A stretch of DNA of 64,000 bases, taken from CALJDF01 sp038121105 (GTDB lineage: Bacteria > Pseudomonadota > Alphaproteobacteria > SHVP01). Positions 8,636 to 17,196 of the stretch are shown piece by piece. The stretch is taken from positions 1 to 64,000 of the forward strand of contig JAYONB010000007.1 of assembly GCA_038121105.1 (NCBI GenBank), read 5' to 3'. The stretch's first letter is position 1. Each line of letters starts with the position of its first letter. A program made the translations under genes and the position numbers. Under the pieces are notes generated by a model. The model saw only the letters and a list, made by a program, of their open reading frames with translations. It searched no databases and was not told the DNA's origin.

Positions 8636-9691
8636 ATGCGTCTGCCTCTCGTCGTCGACGGCTACTCAATCAGCAACGACTCAGATTGCTACGTGATCGC
8701 AGAGATTGGGCACAATCATCAGGGAGACGTCGCCAAGGCGAGAGATCTTTTTGATGCCGCCAAGCAGGCTGGCGCCCATGCGGTAAAACTGCAGAAACGT
8801 GACAATCGAGCGATGTACGCACCCGATATCTACAATAGTCGGTACGACAACCGTAATAGTTTTGGCGCTACCTACGGTGAGCACCGAGAGTTCTTGGAAT
8901 TCGACAGAAGCGAATATCAAGAACTTGTCGAATATGCTCGAGACATCGGAATAACGCTCTTCGCGACGGCATTCGATCCGGCGAGCGCCGACTTCCTATC
9001 CGAACTCGACATGCCGGCCTACAAAATCGCGTCCGGTGATATAGATAATCTGCCGCTGCTGAAACACGTCGCAAAGATCGGAAAACCAACGTTCGTTTCG
9101 ACCGGCGGGGCCACAATGGACGAGGTGCAAACGGCTTACGACACGATCATGCCAATAAACCAACAGCTCTGTATCATGCAGTGTACCTCGGGGTACCCAA
9201 CTGAGGTCGACGAACTGAATCTACGCGTTGTCGAAACCTACCGGCAGCAGTTTCCGGATATTCAAATTGGTCTTTCGATGCATGACAACGGCATTTCGAT
9301 GCCCATCGCCGGACTGATGTTGGGGGCTGCAGCGATTGAGAAACACTTCACGCTCAATCGGTCCTGGCGAGGCACGGATCAAGCTTTCTCGCTGGAGCCA
9401 AGCGGACTTCGGCGAATGGTTCGCGACCTTAAGCGAACGCGAATGGCGATGGGCGATGGCCAGAAGAGACCACTTGAAAGCGAGAAAGAACCTCTGAAGA
9501 AGCAAAAAAAGAGCATAACCGCGGCGCGGTCATTGCCCGCTGGGCACATAGTCGCCCCCTCCGACCTAGCGTACCAGATTATCGGAACGGGACTGCCTCC
9601 TGGCGAGGCGTCCAAAATTGTCGGGTCGGTACTCATTCGAAACATTGAAATCGGGACGACGATTTCATTTGATGACCTGGCTTCATCGTGA
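8636..9691 (+). CDS. N-acetylneuraminate synthase family protein (NulO synthase 1, SpsE/NeuB type)
   Basis: A TIM-barrel sialic-acid-synthase-type enzyme (351 residues from 8636) with C-terminal SAF/antifreeze-like domain. Family members condense phosphoenolpyruvate with a six-carbon amino sugar to give a nine-carbon 2-keto-3-deoxy acid. Seen here: VIAEIGHNHQGD near the start, AVKLQKRDNRAMY, YKIASGDIDN, the metal-ligand region IEKHFTLNRSWRGTDQ, and the SAF part SLPAGHIVAPSDLAYQ. The usual G-x-SDH motif reads GLSMHDNG, so Asp is replaced by Met while His is kept. The start at 8636 is preferred over 8591 because it has an AAGGA upstream and matches the family N-terminus. It heads the long plus-strand run and is the most divergent of three synthases in the window. 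Confidence 0.85.
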   Translation: MRLPLVVDGYSISNDSDCYVIAEIGHNHQGDVAKARDLFDAAKQAGAHAVKLQKRDNRAMYAPDIYNSRYDNRNSFGATYGEHREFLEFDRSEYQELVEYARDIGITLFATAFDPASADFLSELDMPAYKIASGDIDNLPLLKHVAKIGKPTFVSTGGATMDEVQTAYDTIMPINQQLCIMQCTSGYPTEVDELNLRVVETYRQQFPDIQIGLSMHDNGISMPIAGLMLGAAAIEKHFTLNRSWRGTDQAFSLEPSGLRRMVRDLKRTRMAMGDGQKRPLESEKEPLKKQKKSITAARSLPAGHIVAPSDLAYQIIGTGLPPGEASKIVGSVLIRNIEIGTTISFDDLASS

Positions 9692-9698
9692 GTCAGCG

Positions 9699-10958
9699 AT
9701 GATCTCGGTTCAATACTATTATTCGGCATGCGTCGCGATAGAGACCAGCGATGTAAGACTATTGTGCGATCCGTGGTTCACCGACGGAATTTATGACGGT
9801 AGCTGGTTCGTCTTTCCACGTTTCGAAAACCCAATTGAAGTGATCGGACCATGCGATTTCATCTACGTGTCTCACATCCACCCCGATCACTACGACCCGG
9901 TGTTCCTCAAGGCGTACCTCAGCAAGTTCCCTAAGGCGCAGATTCTAATTGGCGGGTTTAACCCGAACTATTTGCAACGAAAGATCGCATCTGACGGACT
10001 TGAGTGTAGGGTCTTTGATGAGGAGGTCGTCGGCCAAACGACTCTCAAAGTATTCCTACATGACCCTGGGAACTCCTCCGAAATTGATTCGGCGCTCGCA
10101 GTTCGTTACGCGGGTCACCACGTGGTCAACCTAAACGACAACCTTTTTAGCTCCGACCTAGCGACCCGCATCATTGAGTTCACGGGGCGCCCCGAGATAC
10201 TCCTGTTGGGCTACACAGGCGCCGGCGAGTACCCGCACACCTACTCCAACGACCGCGAATACCTTGAGGCTCGGGCTCTCGAAAAGAAAGAACGGTTCTT
10301 TCAACAGTATCGGCGCTACGACAAATTTTTTGGTGCGAGGGTGAATATCCCATTCGCGGGCAAATACGTGCTAGGCGGTCATTTACAAAATTTGAACGAT
10401 TATCGAGGTGTGGCTGATGCGACCGAAGTGCTCGCATTTGACCCGAAGGCAGTCGTTCTTTCGGACTTCGGTGCAGGAAGGATTGATACGAAGGATCTTC
10501 GGCCCACTGCGGAGCGGACGACGCCCTACGACAGAGCAGAAAGGGATGCGTTTCTCGCTACGACCACTCACCACCTGATGGACTACGAGATCCAGTTTGG
10601 AGGGTTGCCACAGATAGCGGCTCGGACCGCCTTGCGGCGCCTGCTGCCCAAGGCCTACAAGAATGCGGTGCGACGCTCGCTCTGCACCTCGGACTACTGG
10701 TTCTACATATCGCTCGGCAAAGACCTGTGGTTCGAAATGAATGCAAACCACGCACAGCCGGAATGCAGTTTCTCAGATCACGCCCCCGACAAATCTCCCC
10801 GATCAGAGGTGCTCCTGGACCTTAGATATTTGTTTGGACTGATCACCACGGTCTTTCATTGGAACAATGCACAAGCCGGGAGCCAACTAGTTACACGGCG
10901 CTACCCTGACGTGTACGTTCGGCAAGCCGACGCATTTCTCTCCTTTTTCCACGTTTAG
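9699..10958 (+). CDS. MBL-fold metallo-hydrolase-like protein (possible CMP-sialate hydroxylase-type domain)
   Basis: From Met at 9699 the product has 419 residues. It carries the metallo-beta-lactamase-fold metal motif SHIHPDHYD (H59, H61, D63, H64) after LLCDPWFTDG, the UlaG-like arrangement. The order DPWFT, a Trp/Phe-rich loop, then a YVSHIHPDH motif recalls the C-terminal domain of CMP-N-acetylneuraminate hydroxylase, but no Rieske iron-sulfur domain precedes it here. It begins 7 bases after a NulO synthase gene, so a role in modifying the NulO or its nucleotide form is plausible but inferred. The frame runs upstream to 9618; the later ATG avoids a long overlap with the synthase gene. 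Confidence 0.7.
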   Translation: MISVQYYYSACVAIETSDVRLLCDPWFTDGIYDGSWFVFPRFENPIEVIGPCDFIYVSHIHPDHYDPVFLKAYLSKFPKAQILIGGFNPNYLQRKIASDGLECRVFDEEVVGQTTLKVFLHDPGNSSEIDSALAVRYAGHHVVNLNDNLFSSDLATRIIEFTGRPEILLLGYTGAGEYPHTYSNDREYLEARALEKKERFFQQYRRYDKFFGARVNIPFAGKYVLGGHLQNLNDYRGVADATEVLAFDPKAVVLSDFGAGRIDTKDLRPTAERTTPYDRAERDAFLATTTHHLMDYEIQFGGLPQIAARTALRRLLPKAYKNAVRRSLCTSDYWFYISLGKDLWFEMNANHAQPECSFSDHAPDKSPRSEVLLDLRYLFGLITTVFHWNNAQAGSQLVTRRYPDVYVRQADAFLSFFHV

Positions 10959-10966
10959 GACAGGCC

Positions 10967-11626
10967 ATGTTCGATTACGCTCTACGGCCCGGCGCTTCTC
11001 ATGAGGAGTACGTTGAATTTGCCCGCCATCAAACGACCGCAGAGTGGGGGGGGTACCGAATGTTCGACGGCACCTATTCCCACATGCAACAGATTCCTGA
11101 GGAATTTGCTTCTTGGCTCGTGAGGCTGCAGGAACTAGCAACTACAGGGCAAGTTTTGCGACCGAGCCGGTTTCTGGAAATCGGATTCGCTACTGGCGCG
11201 ACGAACACCGTGCTCAACAAGATTTTCGACTTCAAAAGTATCGTGGCCGTAGACTCACTCGAAGCAGAAGTCAGCGCTGCAGCGTTCAAGGCGGGCCTGC
11301 GATTTAAGAACCTCGCCCTCATTTGCCGGTCATCTCAAGACGAAGAAACTGCAAGTGTGGTTCGCACATTGGGACCCTATGACCTAGCTTTCATAGACGG
11401 CGATCACAGCTATATGGGCGCCCGGACCGACTTCGTTACCTACAAGGAAATGGTGGAACCAGGCGGGCTTGTCGTTTTGCACAACATCGCTGACCACACC
11501 GAGGTTCACATGCTATGGGCCGAGATCGTGGAGGGCCGTTTTGGCCCCCTCGAAGTCGAAACATTCGTTTGTGAAAAGTGGCCAATGCGTGCAGGCATCG
11601 GCCTGGTCCGAATCCCAAGGGACTAA
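10967..11626 (+). CDS. Class I SAM-dependent methyltransferase (Methyltransf_24 type)
   Basis: A 219-residue protein. Motif I is FLEIGFATGATNTVL (about 67-81), followed by VAVDSLEAE, and the diagnostic LAFIDGDHSYMGARTDF near 145 with PGGLVVLHNI. The DGDHSY segment marks the Methyltransf_24 / cephalosporin-hydroxylase-like group, often sugar O-methyltransferases that bind a metal through the Asp/His pair. The ATG follows an AGGA at 10957-10960 with good spacing, 8 bases after the MBL-fold gene. Acceptor unknown; a sugar or an acyl hydroxyl are both possible here. Confidence 0.8.
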   Translation: MFDYALRPGASHEEYVEFARHQTTAEWGGYRMFDGTYSHMQQIPEEFASWLVRLQELATTGQVLRPSRFLEIGFATGATNTVLNKIFDFKSIVAVDSLEAEVSAAAFKAGLRFKNLALICRSSQDEETASVVRTLGPYDLAFIDGDHSYMGARTDFVTYKEMVEPGGLVVLHNIADHTEVHMLWAEIVEGRFGPLEVETFVCEKWPMRAGIGLVRIPRD

Positions 11627-12452
11627 TCCAATCGAGGCCGATCCATTCTTTAGCGTCCGTGACCGCGTTATAACAATCACTGGTGGCCTGGGGCAGCTAG
11701 GCCAAGCGTTTGCCAAGGCGCTGGTCGAACGAGGGGCACGGGTTGCGCTTCTCGACATCGATGCAGAACGAGGGCGGCTCGCGCGCACGCTTCTGCTAGC
11801 CGAAAGAGAGAGGCAATTAATATTGGTCTCCGGAAACGTTACTGACAAGGCGTCTGTCGCGAACAGCGTGGCAACGATCACCGACGCATTGGGTACGCCC
11901 TATGGTCTGTTGAACTGCGCGGCGATTGACGCGCCACCCAACGCACCAGTCGAAGACAACGGCCCCTTCGAGACGTACTCCGAATCGAGCTGGGATCGCG
12001 TCATGGACGTCAACGTCAAGGGCGCTTTCCTTTGCTGTCAGGCTTTTGGCAAGTCGATGGCGGACGCCAAGCAGGGAACCATCGTAAACATCGCATCGAT
12101 CTACGGGCTCCTGGCCCCTGACCAATCGATTTACGAATATCGTCGGGCGAGGGGTGAGACATTCTATAAACCGGCGGCATATTCGGCCTCCAAGTCAGCC
12201 ATCTACAACCTAACTCGCTACTTGGCGGTGTACTGGGCAAAGAAAAACGTTCGCGTCAACACTGCCACGTTCTCCGGTGTGTTTGCTGATCAGGATGCCG
12301 AGTTTCTAGAAGCTTACAATCGCCGAATCCCGATTGGTCGGATGGCTTTGCCTGATGACTTCTGTGCAGGCATCCTATTCCTGATGTCGGATGGCTCCCG
12401 CTATATGACGGGATCGAATCTGACGATCGACGGCGGTTGGACCGCGATTTGA
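11589..12452 (+). CDS. Short-chain dehydrogenase/reductase (SDR 1)
   Basis: A classical SDR with the nucleotide-binding motif ITGGLGQLGQAFAKAL, the N-[AS]-x-S-type stretch IVNIASIYG, and the active-site YSASK motif, ending in ITGSNLTIDGGW as FabG-like proteins do. The start is uncertain. The domain begins at about 11655, no in-frame ATG lies between 11470 and the domain, and the nearest accepted start is GTG at 11589, overlapping the methyltransferase by 38 bases. An AAGGGA at about 11618 precedes only an in-frame ATC at 11631. It belongs to the run SDR, ACP, MaoC, SDR, FkbH, which suggests a role in making or reducing an acyl thioester, or in a sugar ketone reduction. Confidence 0.75.
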   Translation: MQASAWSESQGTNPIEADPFFSVRDRVITITGGLGQLGQAFAKALVERGARVALLDIDAERGRLARTLLLAERERQLILVSGNVTDKASVANSVATITDALGTPYGLLNCAAIDAPPNAPVEDNGPFETYSESSWDRVMDVNVKGAFLCCQAFGKSMADAKQGTIVNIASIYGLLAPDQSIYEYRRARGETFYKPAAYSASKSAIYNLTRYLAVYWAKKNVRVNTATFSGVFADQDAEFLEAYNRRIPIGRMALPDDFCAGILFLMSDGSRYMTGSNLTIDGGWTAI

Positions 12453-12461
12453 GGAGAGAGT

Positions 12462-12716
12462 ATGTCCGACGATGAAATTTACGGCGCGCTAACGAAAATT
12501 TTTCGCGAAGTTTTTGACGACGACTCAATCAATGTCCACGCCGGTCTAAGCGCAAATGACATCGAAGAGTGGGACAGTCTTTCCCACATTCGGCTTGTTG
12601 TCGCTGCCGAGATGGCCTTTGGCGTCAAATACACATCGCTGGAGCTTGACACGCTAAAAAATGTTGGAGATCTGGTGAATCTGACTCAAGCAAAGAAGAA
12701 CGCTAGCGGCGAATGA
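12462..12716 (+). CDS. Acyl carrier protein
   Basis: An 84-residue acidic four-helix protein with the phosphopantetheine attachment motif EWDSLSH (Ser39 by count). It is a stand-alone carrier for an acyl thioester. A GGAGAGAG ribosome site lies just before the ATG. It shares an ATGA start/stop overlap with the MaoC gene. An ACP beside FkbH-like, MaoC and SDR genes in a glycan locus suggests a dedicated carrier for a hydroxyacyl or glyceryl group rather than the housekeeping fatty-acid ACP. Confidence 0.85.
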   Translation: MSDDEIYGALTKIFREVFDDDSINVHAGLSANDIEEWDSLSHIRLVVAAEMAFGVKYTSLELDTLKNVGDLVNLTQAKKNASGE

Positions 12717-13114
12717 GCCCGGTCGGGCCCCAAGAGGGTGATAGCGTTGAGCTTGAATTCACCGTCACACAAGACGAAATGGAGCGCTATCGCGATCTCT
12801 CCGGCGACACCAACCCGATGCACTGGGACCGCACATTTGCCAAGGAGCGCGGGATGGAAGGACCCGTTGTTTACGGAGGTTTGCTTGTGGCGCAGGTGTC
12901 TCGCCTTATTGGGGGGCATTTGCCCGGACCCGGCGCGGTCATTGCATCAATGAATCTGGGCTTTCATAGCCCCCTCTACGTCAACCAGTCGGCCACATTG
13001 ACCGCAACGGTTGGCCGTGTTTCGGCCGCCACCCACTCACTCGAAATAGGTCTAGTCGCGCGTCGCGTGGAGAACATCATATTTCGCGGTTCGGCGTTGG
13101 TGGTAACGCCATGA
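12713..13114 (+). CDS. MaoC-like (R)-hydratase/dehydratase
   Basis: A 133-residue hot-dog-fold protein. It has the (R)-enoyl hydratase signature LSGDTNPMHWD with the catalytic Asp32 and His37, followed by VVYGGLLVAQVSRLIG, the conserved helix of PhaJ/MaoC proteins. The family interconverts (R)-3-hydroxyacyl and 2-enoyl thioesters on CoA or ACP. It overlaps the ACP stop codon (ATGA) and the next SDR start (ATGA), so the three are translationally coupled. Inferred role: setting a 3-hydroxyacyl group such as hydroxybutyryl on the neighbouring ACP. Confidence 0.85.
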   Translation: MSPVGPQEGDSVELEFTVTQDEMERYRDLSGDTNPMHWDRTFAKERGMEGPVVYGGLLVAQVSRLIGGHLPGPGAVIASMNLGFHSPLYVNQSATLTATVGRVSAATHSLEIGLVARRVENIIFRGSALVVTP

Positions 13115-13803
13115 ACGGAATACTGATCACGGGCGGATCCGGCGGCCTCGGAGGCGAACTAGCAAAATCGATCGCACGTCACGGGTATGTTCCGATCATA
13201 TGCTTCAAAAACAATGAGGCGAGCGCTCGAACGATCGCCGCGCAAAGCAACGGTATTGCGATCAAATTGGACCTATCGGATCACGCTGACATTGAACGCT
13301 GCATAAGCGAACTCGAGAATGTACCCAGCGAACCTTGTGCAGTGGTTGCAGCAGCCTCACCATCGTTGTCCCTACAAGCGTTTGGCCAGGCCACATCGGA
13401 CGACATGCGCGCTCAATTCGAAGTGCAGGTCATCGGCCATCACCGACTGATGTCGGCAGTCATTAGAAAGTGGCTCAAGCGGAGAAAAACGGGGGTCCTA
13501 GGAGCTGTTTTGTCGGCTGGTATGGGCGACGGGCATAAGGCAGCTCTCAAGAACGCGCCAGCTTACATTGTAGCAAAATATGGGCTGCAAGGGCTCCTCG
13601 CCGCGGCGAAGGCCGATCACCCGTGGCTGCACACATTGGTCACCAGCCCAGGCTTCTTGGATACCGCCATGCTAGAAGGCCTCGGAAGCACTCTTGTTGA
13701 GCACCTGAAGGCCCAGGGTCTCGTTCAGCCTCCTCAGCAAGTCGCTGAGGAGTTCGCGGTGTCCATCGCCACTGCACTACAGCGCACCGAGCCACATACG
13801 TGA
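13111..13803 (+). CDS. Short-chain dehydrogenase/reductase (SDR 2, FabG-like)
   Basis: A 230-residue SDR with ITGGSGGLGGELA (6-18), the catalytic Ser in VLSAGMGDG (S135), and Tyr152/Lys156 in APAYIVAKYGLQG. Size and motifs fit a 3-ketoacyl reductase-like enzyme, though the C-terminal NVDGG-type end of FabG is missing. It is coupled by ATGA overlap to MaoC and by GTGA overlap to the FkbH gene, so it probably works on the same acyl intermediate. Confidence 0.8.
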   Translation: MNGILITGGSGGLGGELAKSIARHGYVPIICFKNNEASARTIAAQSNGIAIKLDLSDHADIERCISELENVPSEPCAVVAAASPSLSLQAFGQATSDDMRAQFEVQVIGHHRLMSAVIRKWLKRRKTGVLGAVLSAGMGDGHKAALKNAPAYIVAKYGLQGLLAAAKADHPWLHTLVTSPGFLDTAMLEGLGSTLVEHLKAQGLVQPPQQVAEEFAVSIATALQRTEPHT

Positions 13804-15716
13804 CAGGTGCTGGGCGAATACGCTGGCTACCGGAGCCACCTTCCGACCTTGCAAACCAATTTCGCGAAGCACGGACGGGCGATGACTTGATGCGTCTCTG
13901 CCAATACGACCTCAACGAGAGTCAGTTGAGAAGACTGGCAAAGGCACGCCAAAGACTGGTAGGCCAAAGCGTGGATCTTAGTCCTTTGTCGCCTTTCCGT
14001 CTCGGCATGCTGTGGAATGGGACCAGCGACCTAATAAGCCCGATTCTCGAGGCAACGGGACTTTGCTACGGTGTCTCTATCGAGGTATTCCCATCCTCAT
14101 ACAACAACCTGCTTGCGGTTGCTTCGGGTGCGCGGCCGGATCTTCCGCTTGACCAACTCGACGCAATTCTTGTTGCTTTCGACCATCGATTGCCGCCTTT
14201 TCCGGCGACGGCAGCGCGCGCTACCGACGAAGAGGCCGAGGTTCAGAGCAAGACAATGCTCAATCAGATCATCCAATCGATCGAAACACAATTCGAGGGA
14301 AGCATCATTTTTCAGAGCATGCCCTGTCCACCGGATCGCGTGTTTGGAAGCCTTGACTCCGCCCAGCAAGGGTCTCTCCGGCAGGTGGTTGTGGCTTTTA
14401 ATGCAGAGCTTGCGGACAGAGTACGGGGGTCGAATCACGTTCTATTCGACATAGCCGGGCTGGCGGAACGGGTTGGCCTCGAACAGTGGTTTGACCCAGC
14501 TCTGTGGCACGCGGCAAAGCTGCCCTTCGCACAAAACCTAGCCCCCCTCTATGGACACTATCTTGGACGCATCCTCGGAGCGCTTCGTGGCAAATCTAGA
14601 AAGTGCTTGGTACTCGACCTCGACAACACGATCTGGGGCGGTGTCGTCGGCGATGACGGCGTCGAGGGCATTCGTGTCGGTGAAGGAGACGCCATAGGTG
14701 AGGCGCATCTCGAACTTCAACGAACAGCGCTGCAGCTGCGCAGTCGTGGCGTCGTGCTAGCGGTCTGTTCAAAGAACAACGAGGACGTTGCCCGTGAACC
14801 CTTCCGGACACACCCGGACATGCTTTTACGGGAAGATGACATTGCCGTGTTCCAGGCGAACTGGATTGATAAGGCAGCCAACATGCGAGCCATTGCCGAT
14901 ATGCTCGGTGTCGGCATCGACTCGCTCGTTTTGATGGACGACAACCCGGCGGAGCGGGCTCAGGTTCGTGTCGAGGAACCCACCGTTGCCGTGCCTGAAC
15001 TGCCCGATGATCCGGCGCTATACAGCCGAACGCTCCTGGAAGCCGGGTACTTCGAGACGGTTTCGTTCACCTCGGACGACAAGAAAAGAGCAGGCCAGTA
15101 TCAAGCCAATACGCAGCGGCGGGTGCTGCTGGAATCCTCGTCCGATCAGTATTCATTTCTGCAGTCCATGGAAATGGTGATTGAATTTGCTCCGTTCGAT
15201 GAGATCGGTCTTTCACGGATCACACAACTGATCAACAAATCCAACCAGTTCAACCTTACGACCCAGCGCTATACCGAACGCGAAGTCCTCGGAATGTCCC
15301 AGGATTCGAACCTCCTAACTCTGCAGATCAGGCTCAACGACAAGTTCGGCGACAACGGGATGATCTCCGTCGTGATTTGCCGCCGCGAAGAAGAAGCGGG
15401 CTGCTGGTCCATCGACACGTGGCTCATGAGCTGCCGTGTGCTTAACCGAAGGGTGGAAGAGGCCGTCTTGGATCAGCTCGTTTTGCAACTCTTGAACCGC
15501 GGTGGCAAAACGCTGATTGGTATTTATAAGCCGAGCGGCCGCAACGAATTGGTGAGAGATCACTACGAGAATCTGGGTTTCAATAAGATCGAGGCCTATG
15601 GCAACAGCCAGGATCACGACACCTTCTGGAGGCTCGACCTAGCAGCTCACGAAGAGCGCCAGCCTCCAATGTCCGTTGTAGTCCGCGACGTATCATCCAC
15701 GGCTGCCGTTGCTTAG
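13800..15716 (+). CDS. FkbH-like HAD-IIIC family protein
   Basis: A 638-residue protein. Residues about 60-250 are the SGNH-like N-terminal part of FkbH-type proteins. The HAD domain starts with LVLDLDNTIWGG (DLDNT, 273-277), followed by AVCSKNNEDVA and LVLMDDNPAERAQV. The last 150 residues, with NQFNLTTQRYTEREV and FGDNGMISVV, form the GNAT-like tail of the family. FkbH proteins load a glyceryl unit from 1,3-bisphosphoglycerate onto an ACP in polyketide systems, and related proteins occur in glycan loci. The start is GTG at 13800, overlapping the preceding stop (GTGA). Together with the ACP two genes upstream this points to an ACP-bound glyceryl or related acyl group. Confidence 0.85.
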   Translation: MTGAGRIRWLPEPPSDLANQFREARTGDDLMRLCQYDLNESQLRRLAKARQRLVGQSVDLSPLSPFRLGMLWNGTSDLISPILEATGLCYGVSIEVFPSSYNNLLAVASGARPDLPLDQLDAILVAFDHRLPPFPATAARATDEEAEVQSKTMLNQIIQSIETQFEGSIIFQSMPCPPDRVFGSLDSAQQGSLRQVVVAFNAELADRVRGSNHVLFDIAGLAERVGLEQWFDPALWHAAKLPFAQNLAPLYGHYLGRILGALRGKSRKCLVLDLDNTIWGGVVGDDGVEGIRVGEGDAIGEAHLELQRTALQLRSRGVVLAVCSKNNEDVAREPFRTHPDMLLREDDIAVFQANWIDKAANMRAIADMLGVGIDSLVLMDDNPAERAQVRVEEPTVAVPELPDDPALYSRTLLEAGYFETVSFTSDDKKRAGQYQANTQRRVLLESSSDQYSFLQSMEMVIEFAPFDEIGLSRITQLINKSNQFNLTTQRYTEREVLGMSQDSNLLTLQIRLNDKFGDNGMISVVICRREEEAGCWSIDTWLMSCRVLNRRVEEAVLDQLVLQLLNRGGKTLIGIYKPSGRNELVRDHYENLGFNKIEAYGNSQDHDTFWRLDLAAHEERQPPMSVVVRDVSSTAAVA

Positions 15717-15746
15717 GGCGGCTCGCATCCCGACTTTGGCCGCCAC

Positions 15747-17195
15747 ATGATCATTCTTAGCTATGAATTTTTTGCATTCATTGCCCTGTCCTTGGCAGCG
15801 GTTCGCTTTGTTAGCGGGACGTGGCTGGCCAGCTGCCTGCTCATCCTCAATTTGGCCTTTCTCTGGACGATCAATCCCGGATTTCAAACGGTAATCCTCC
15901 TAACACTGGTCGGATCCCTCTACAGCGCCGCTACGATGCGTAGATGGACAAGTGCTGGTCCACGCGCCGCCTGGATCGTTGTCGCCGCATCGATCTATGC
16001 GTTTGTCGCTCTAAAGGGATACGATTTCGTTCCGGGCGCAATGCTAGCTGTCGAACTGCCCGTCGCTGTAGGGCTATCCTATGTGGTGTTCCGGGCACTT
16101 CAGGTCACGATCGACTCAATTACGGGTGACTATGACGGTCGGCTCCCAATTGTAAGCTATCTAAACCACTCATTCGGCCTTCTATTGCTACACTCCGGTC
16201 CGATACAGCGGTACCAAGACTATAAAGACCAGGAAGCCGACCTAGCTCACACGGCTCGGCCTGATCAAGAGGTCGCCTCCAAAGCACTGCTCCGAACGAC
16301 GACAGGCTACGTTAAAGTCGTAATCCTCGGCGGTATCCTCTTTTCACTTTTTGAAGCGGCCGTGGCGCGAACCGACGGAGCTGGCCTTCGCACGACGGTC
16401 TTCTTTGCGGCGGCAACTTATCTGTATCTCGGCTACCTTTACGTAACGTTTTCGGGCCACATGGACATCATCCTGGGCCTTGGCCGCCTCATTGGTTTTC
16501 GCTATCCAGAAAACTTCGACCGGCCATGGAGAGCAACAAACTTTCTCGACATTTGGCGGCGATGGCACATGACCTTGGGTGCCTGGTTTCGAGTTTACGT
16601 GTTTAACACCATGGCAAAAGCGCTATTGTCAGCAAGAATAACCGCGCGACTACCCAAATGGGCAATTCGAGTGGCCCCGGTCTCGATCGCGTCCCTGGCT
16701 ACATTCTTTCTTCTGGGCCTCTGGCATGGCGTTGGCCTCGAGTTTGTCTTCATGGCCAGCGTCATGGGGATTTCCGCCGTAACCGTGATGATTTGGGGCG
16801 ATGCATTTCCGAGAGTGATCGGTAAGAAGCGCGCAAAATCTGTCCAGCATTCGCTTTTGTACAGGCTTTCAGGTGCGTCGCTTGCGTTTTGCGCACTGGC
16901 TGTTGCGATCTCAGCTTTCTGGCTCGATCTTGCCGAACTCCAAGCAGCGCACGACACCATGGGCACCACTGGCACATTTCTCGCGATAGCGATCCTTGTC
17001 GCAATGTTCCTTCCCACGATAGCCGCCCTGCTCTTACGCGATACGATCATGGATCGCATTGCAGCTTTGGCCGCGGGCCTTTCGGGAATTCGAGCTATGC
17101 GACAGTGCTTTGCCGGCATTCAAATCGCTGTCGTCGTATTGTTCGTGTTCTTAGTACCTACCGATCAACTGACTTTCGTGTACGAAGGATTTTGA
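15747..17195 (+). CDS. MBOAT family O-acyltransferase
   Basis: A 482-residue membrane protein with about 10-12 hydrophobic helices. It carries the MBOAT motifs IWRRWHMTLGAWFRVYVF (about 266-283) and LGLWHGVGLEF with the catalytic His near residue 325. AlgI-like MBOAT proteins pass acyl groups across the inner membrane for transfer to extracellular polysaccharide. It follows FkbH by 30 bases and is followed without a gap by an SGNH-like partner, as in AlgI/AlgJ/AlgX-type systems. In this operon the donor may be the ACP-bound acyl group rather than acetyl-CoA (inference). Confidence 0.85.
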   Translation: MIILSYEFFAFIALSLAAVRFVSGTWLASCLLILNLAFLWTINPGFQTVILLTLVGSLYSAATMRRWTSAGPRAAWIVVAASIYAFVALKGYDFVPGAMLAVELPVAVGLSYVVFRALQVTIDSITGDYDGRLPIVSYLNHSFGLLLLHSGPIQRYQDYKDQEADLAHTARPDQEVASKALLRTTTGYVKVVILGGILFSLFEAAVARTDGAGLRTTVFFAAATYLYLGYLYVTFSGHMDIILGLGRLIGFRYPENFDRPWRATNFLDIWRRWHMTLGAWFRVYVFNTMAKALLSARITARLPKWAIRVAPVSIASLATFFLLGLWHGVGLEFVFMASVMGISAVTVMIWGDAFPRVIGKKRAKSVQHSLLYRLSGASLAFCALAVAISAFWLDLAELQAAHDTMGTTGTFLAIAILVAMFLPTIAALLLRDTIMDRIAALAAGLSGIRAMRQCFAGIQIAVVVLFVFLVPTDQLTFVYEGF

Positions 17196-17196
17196 T

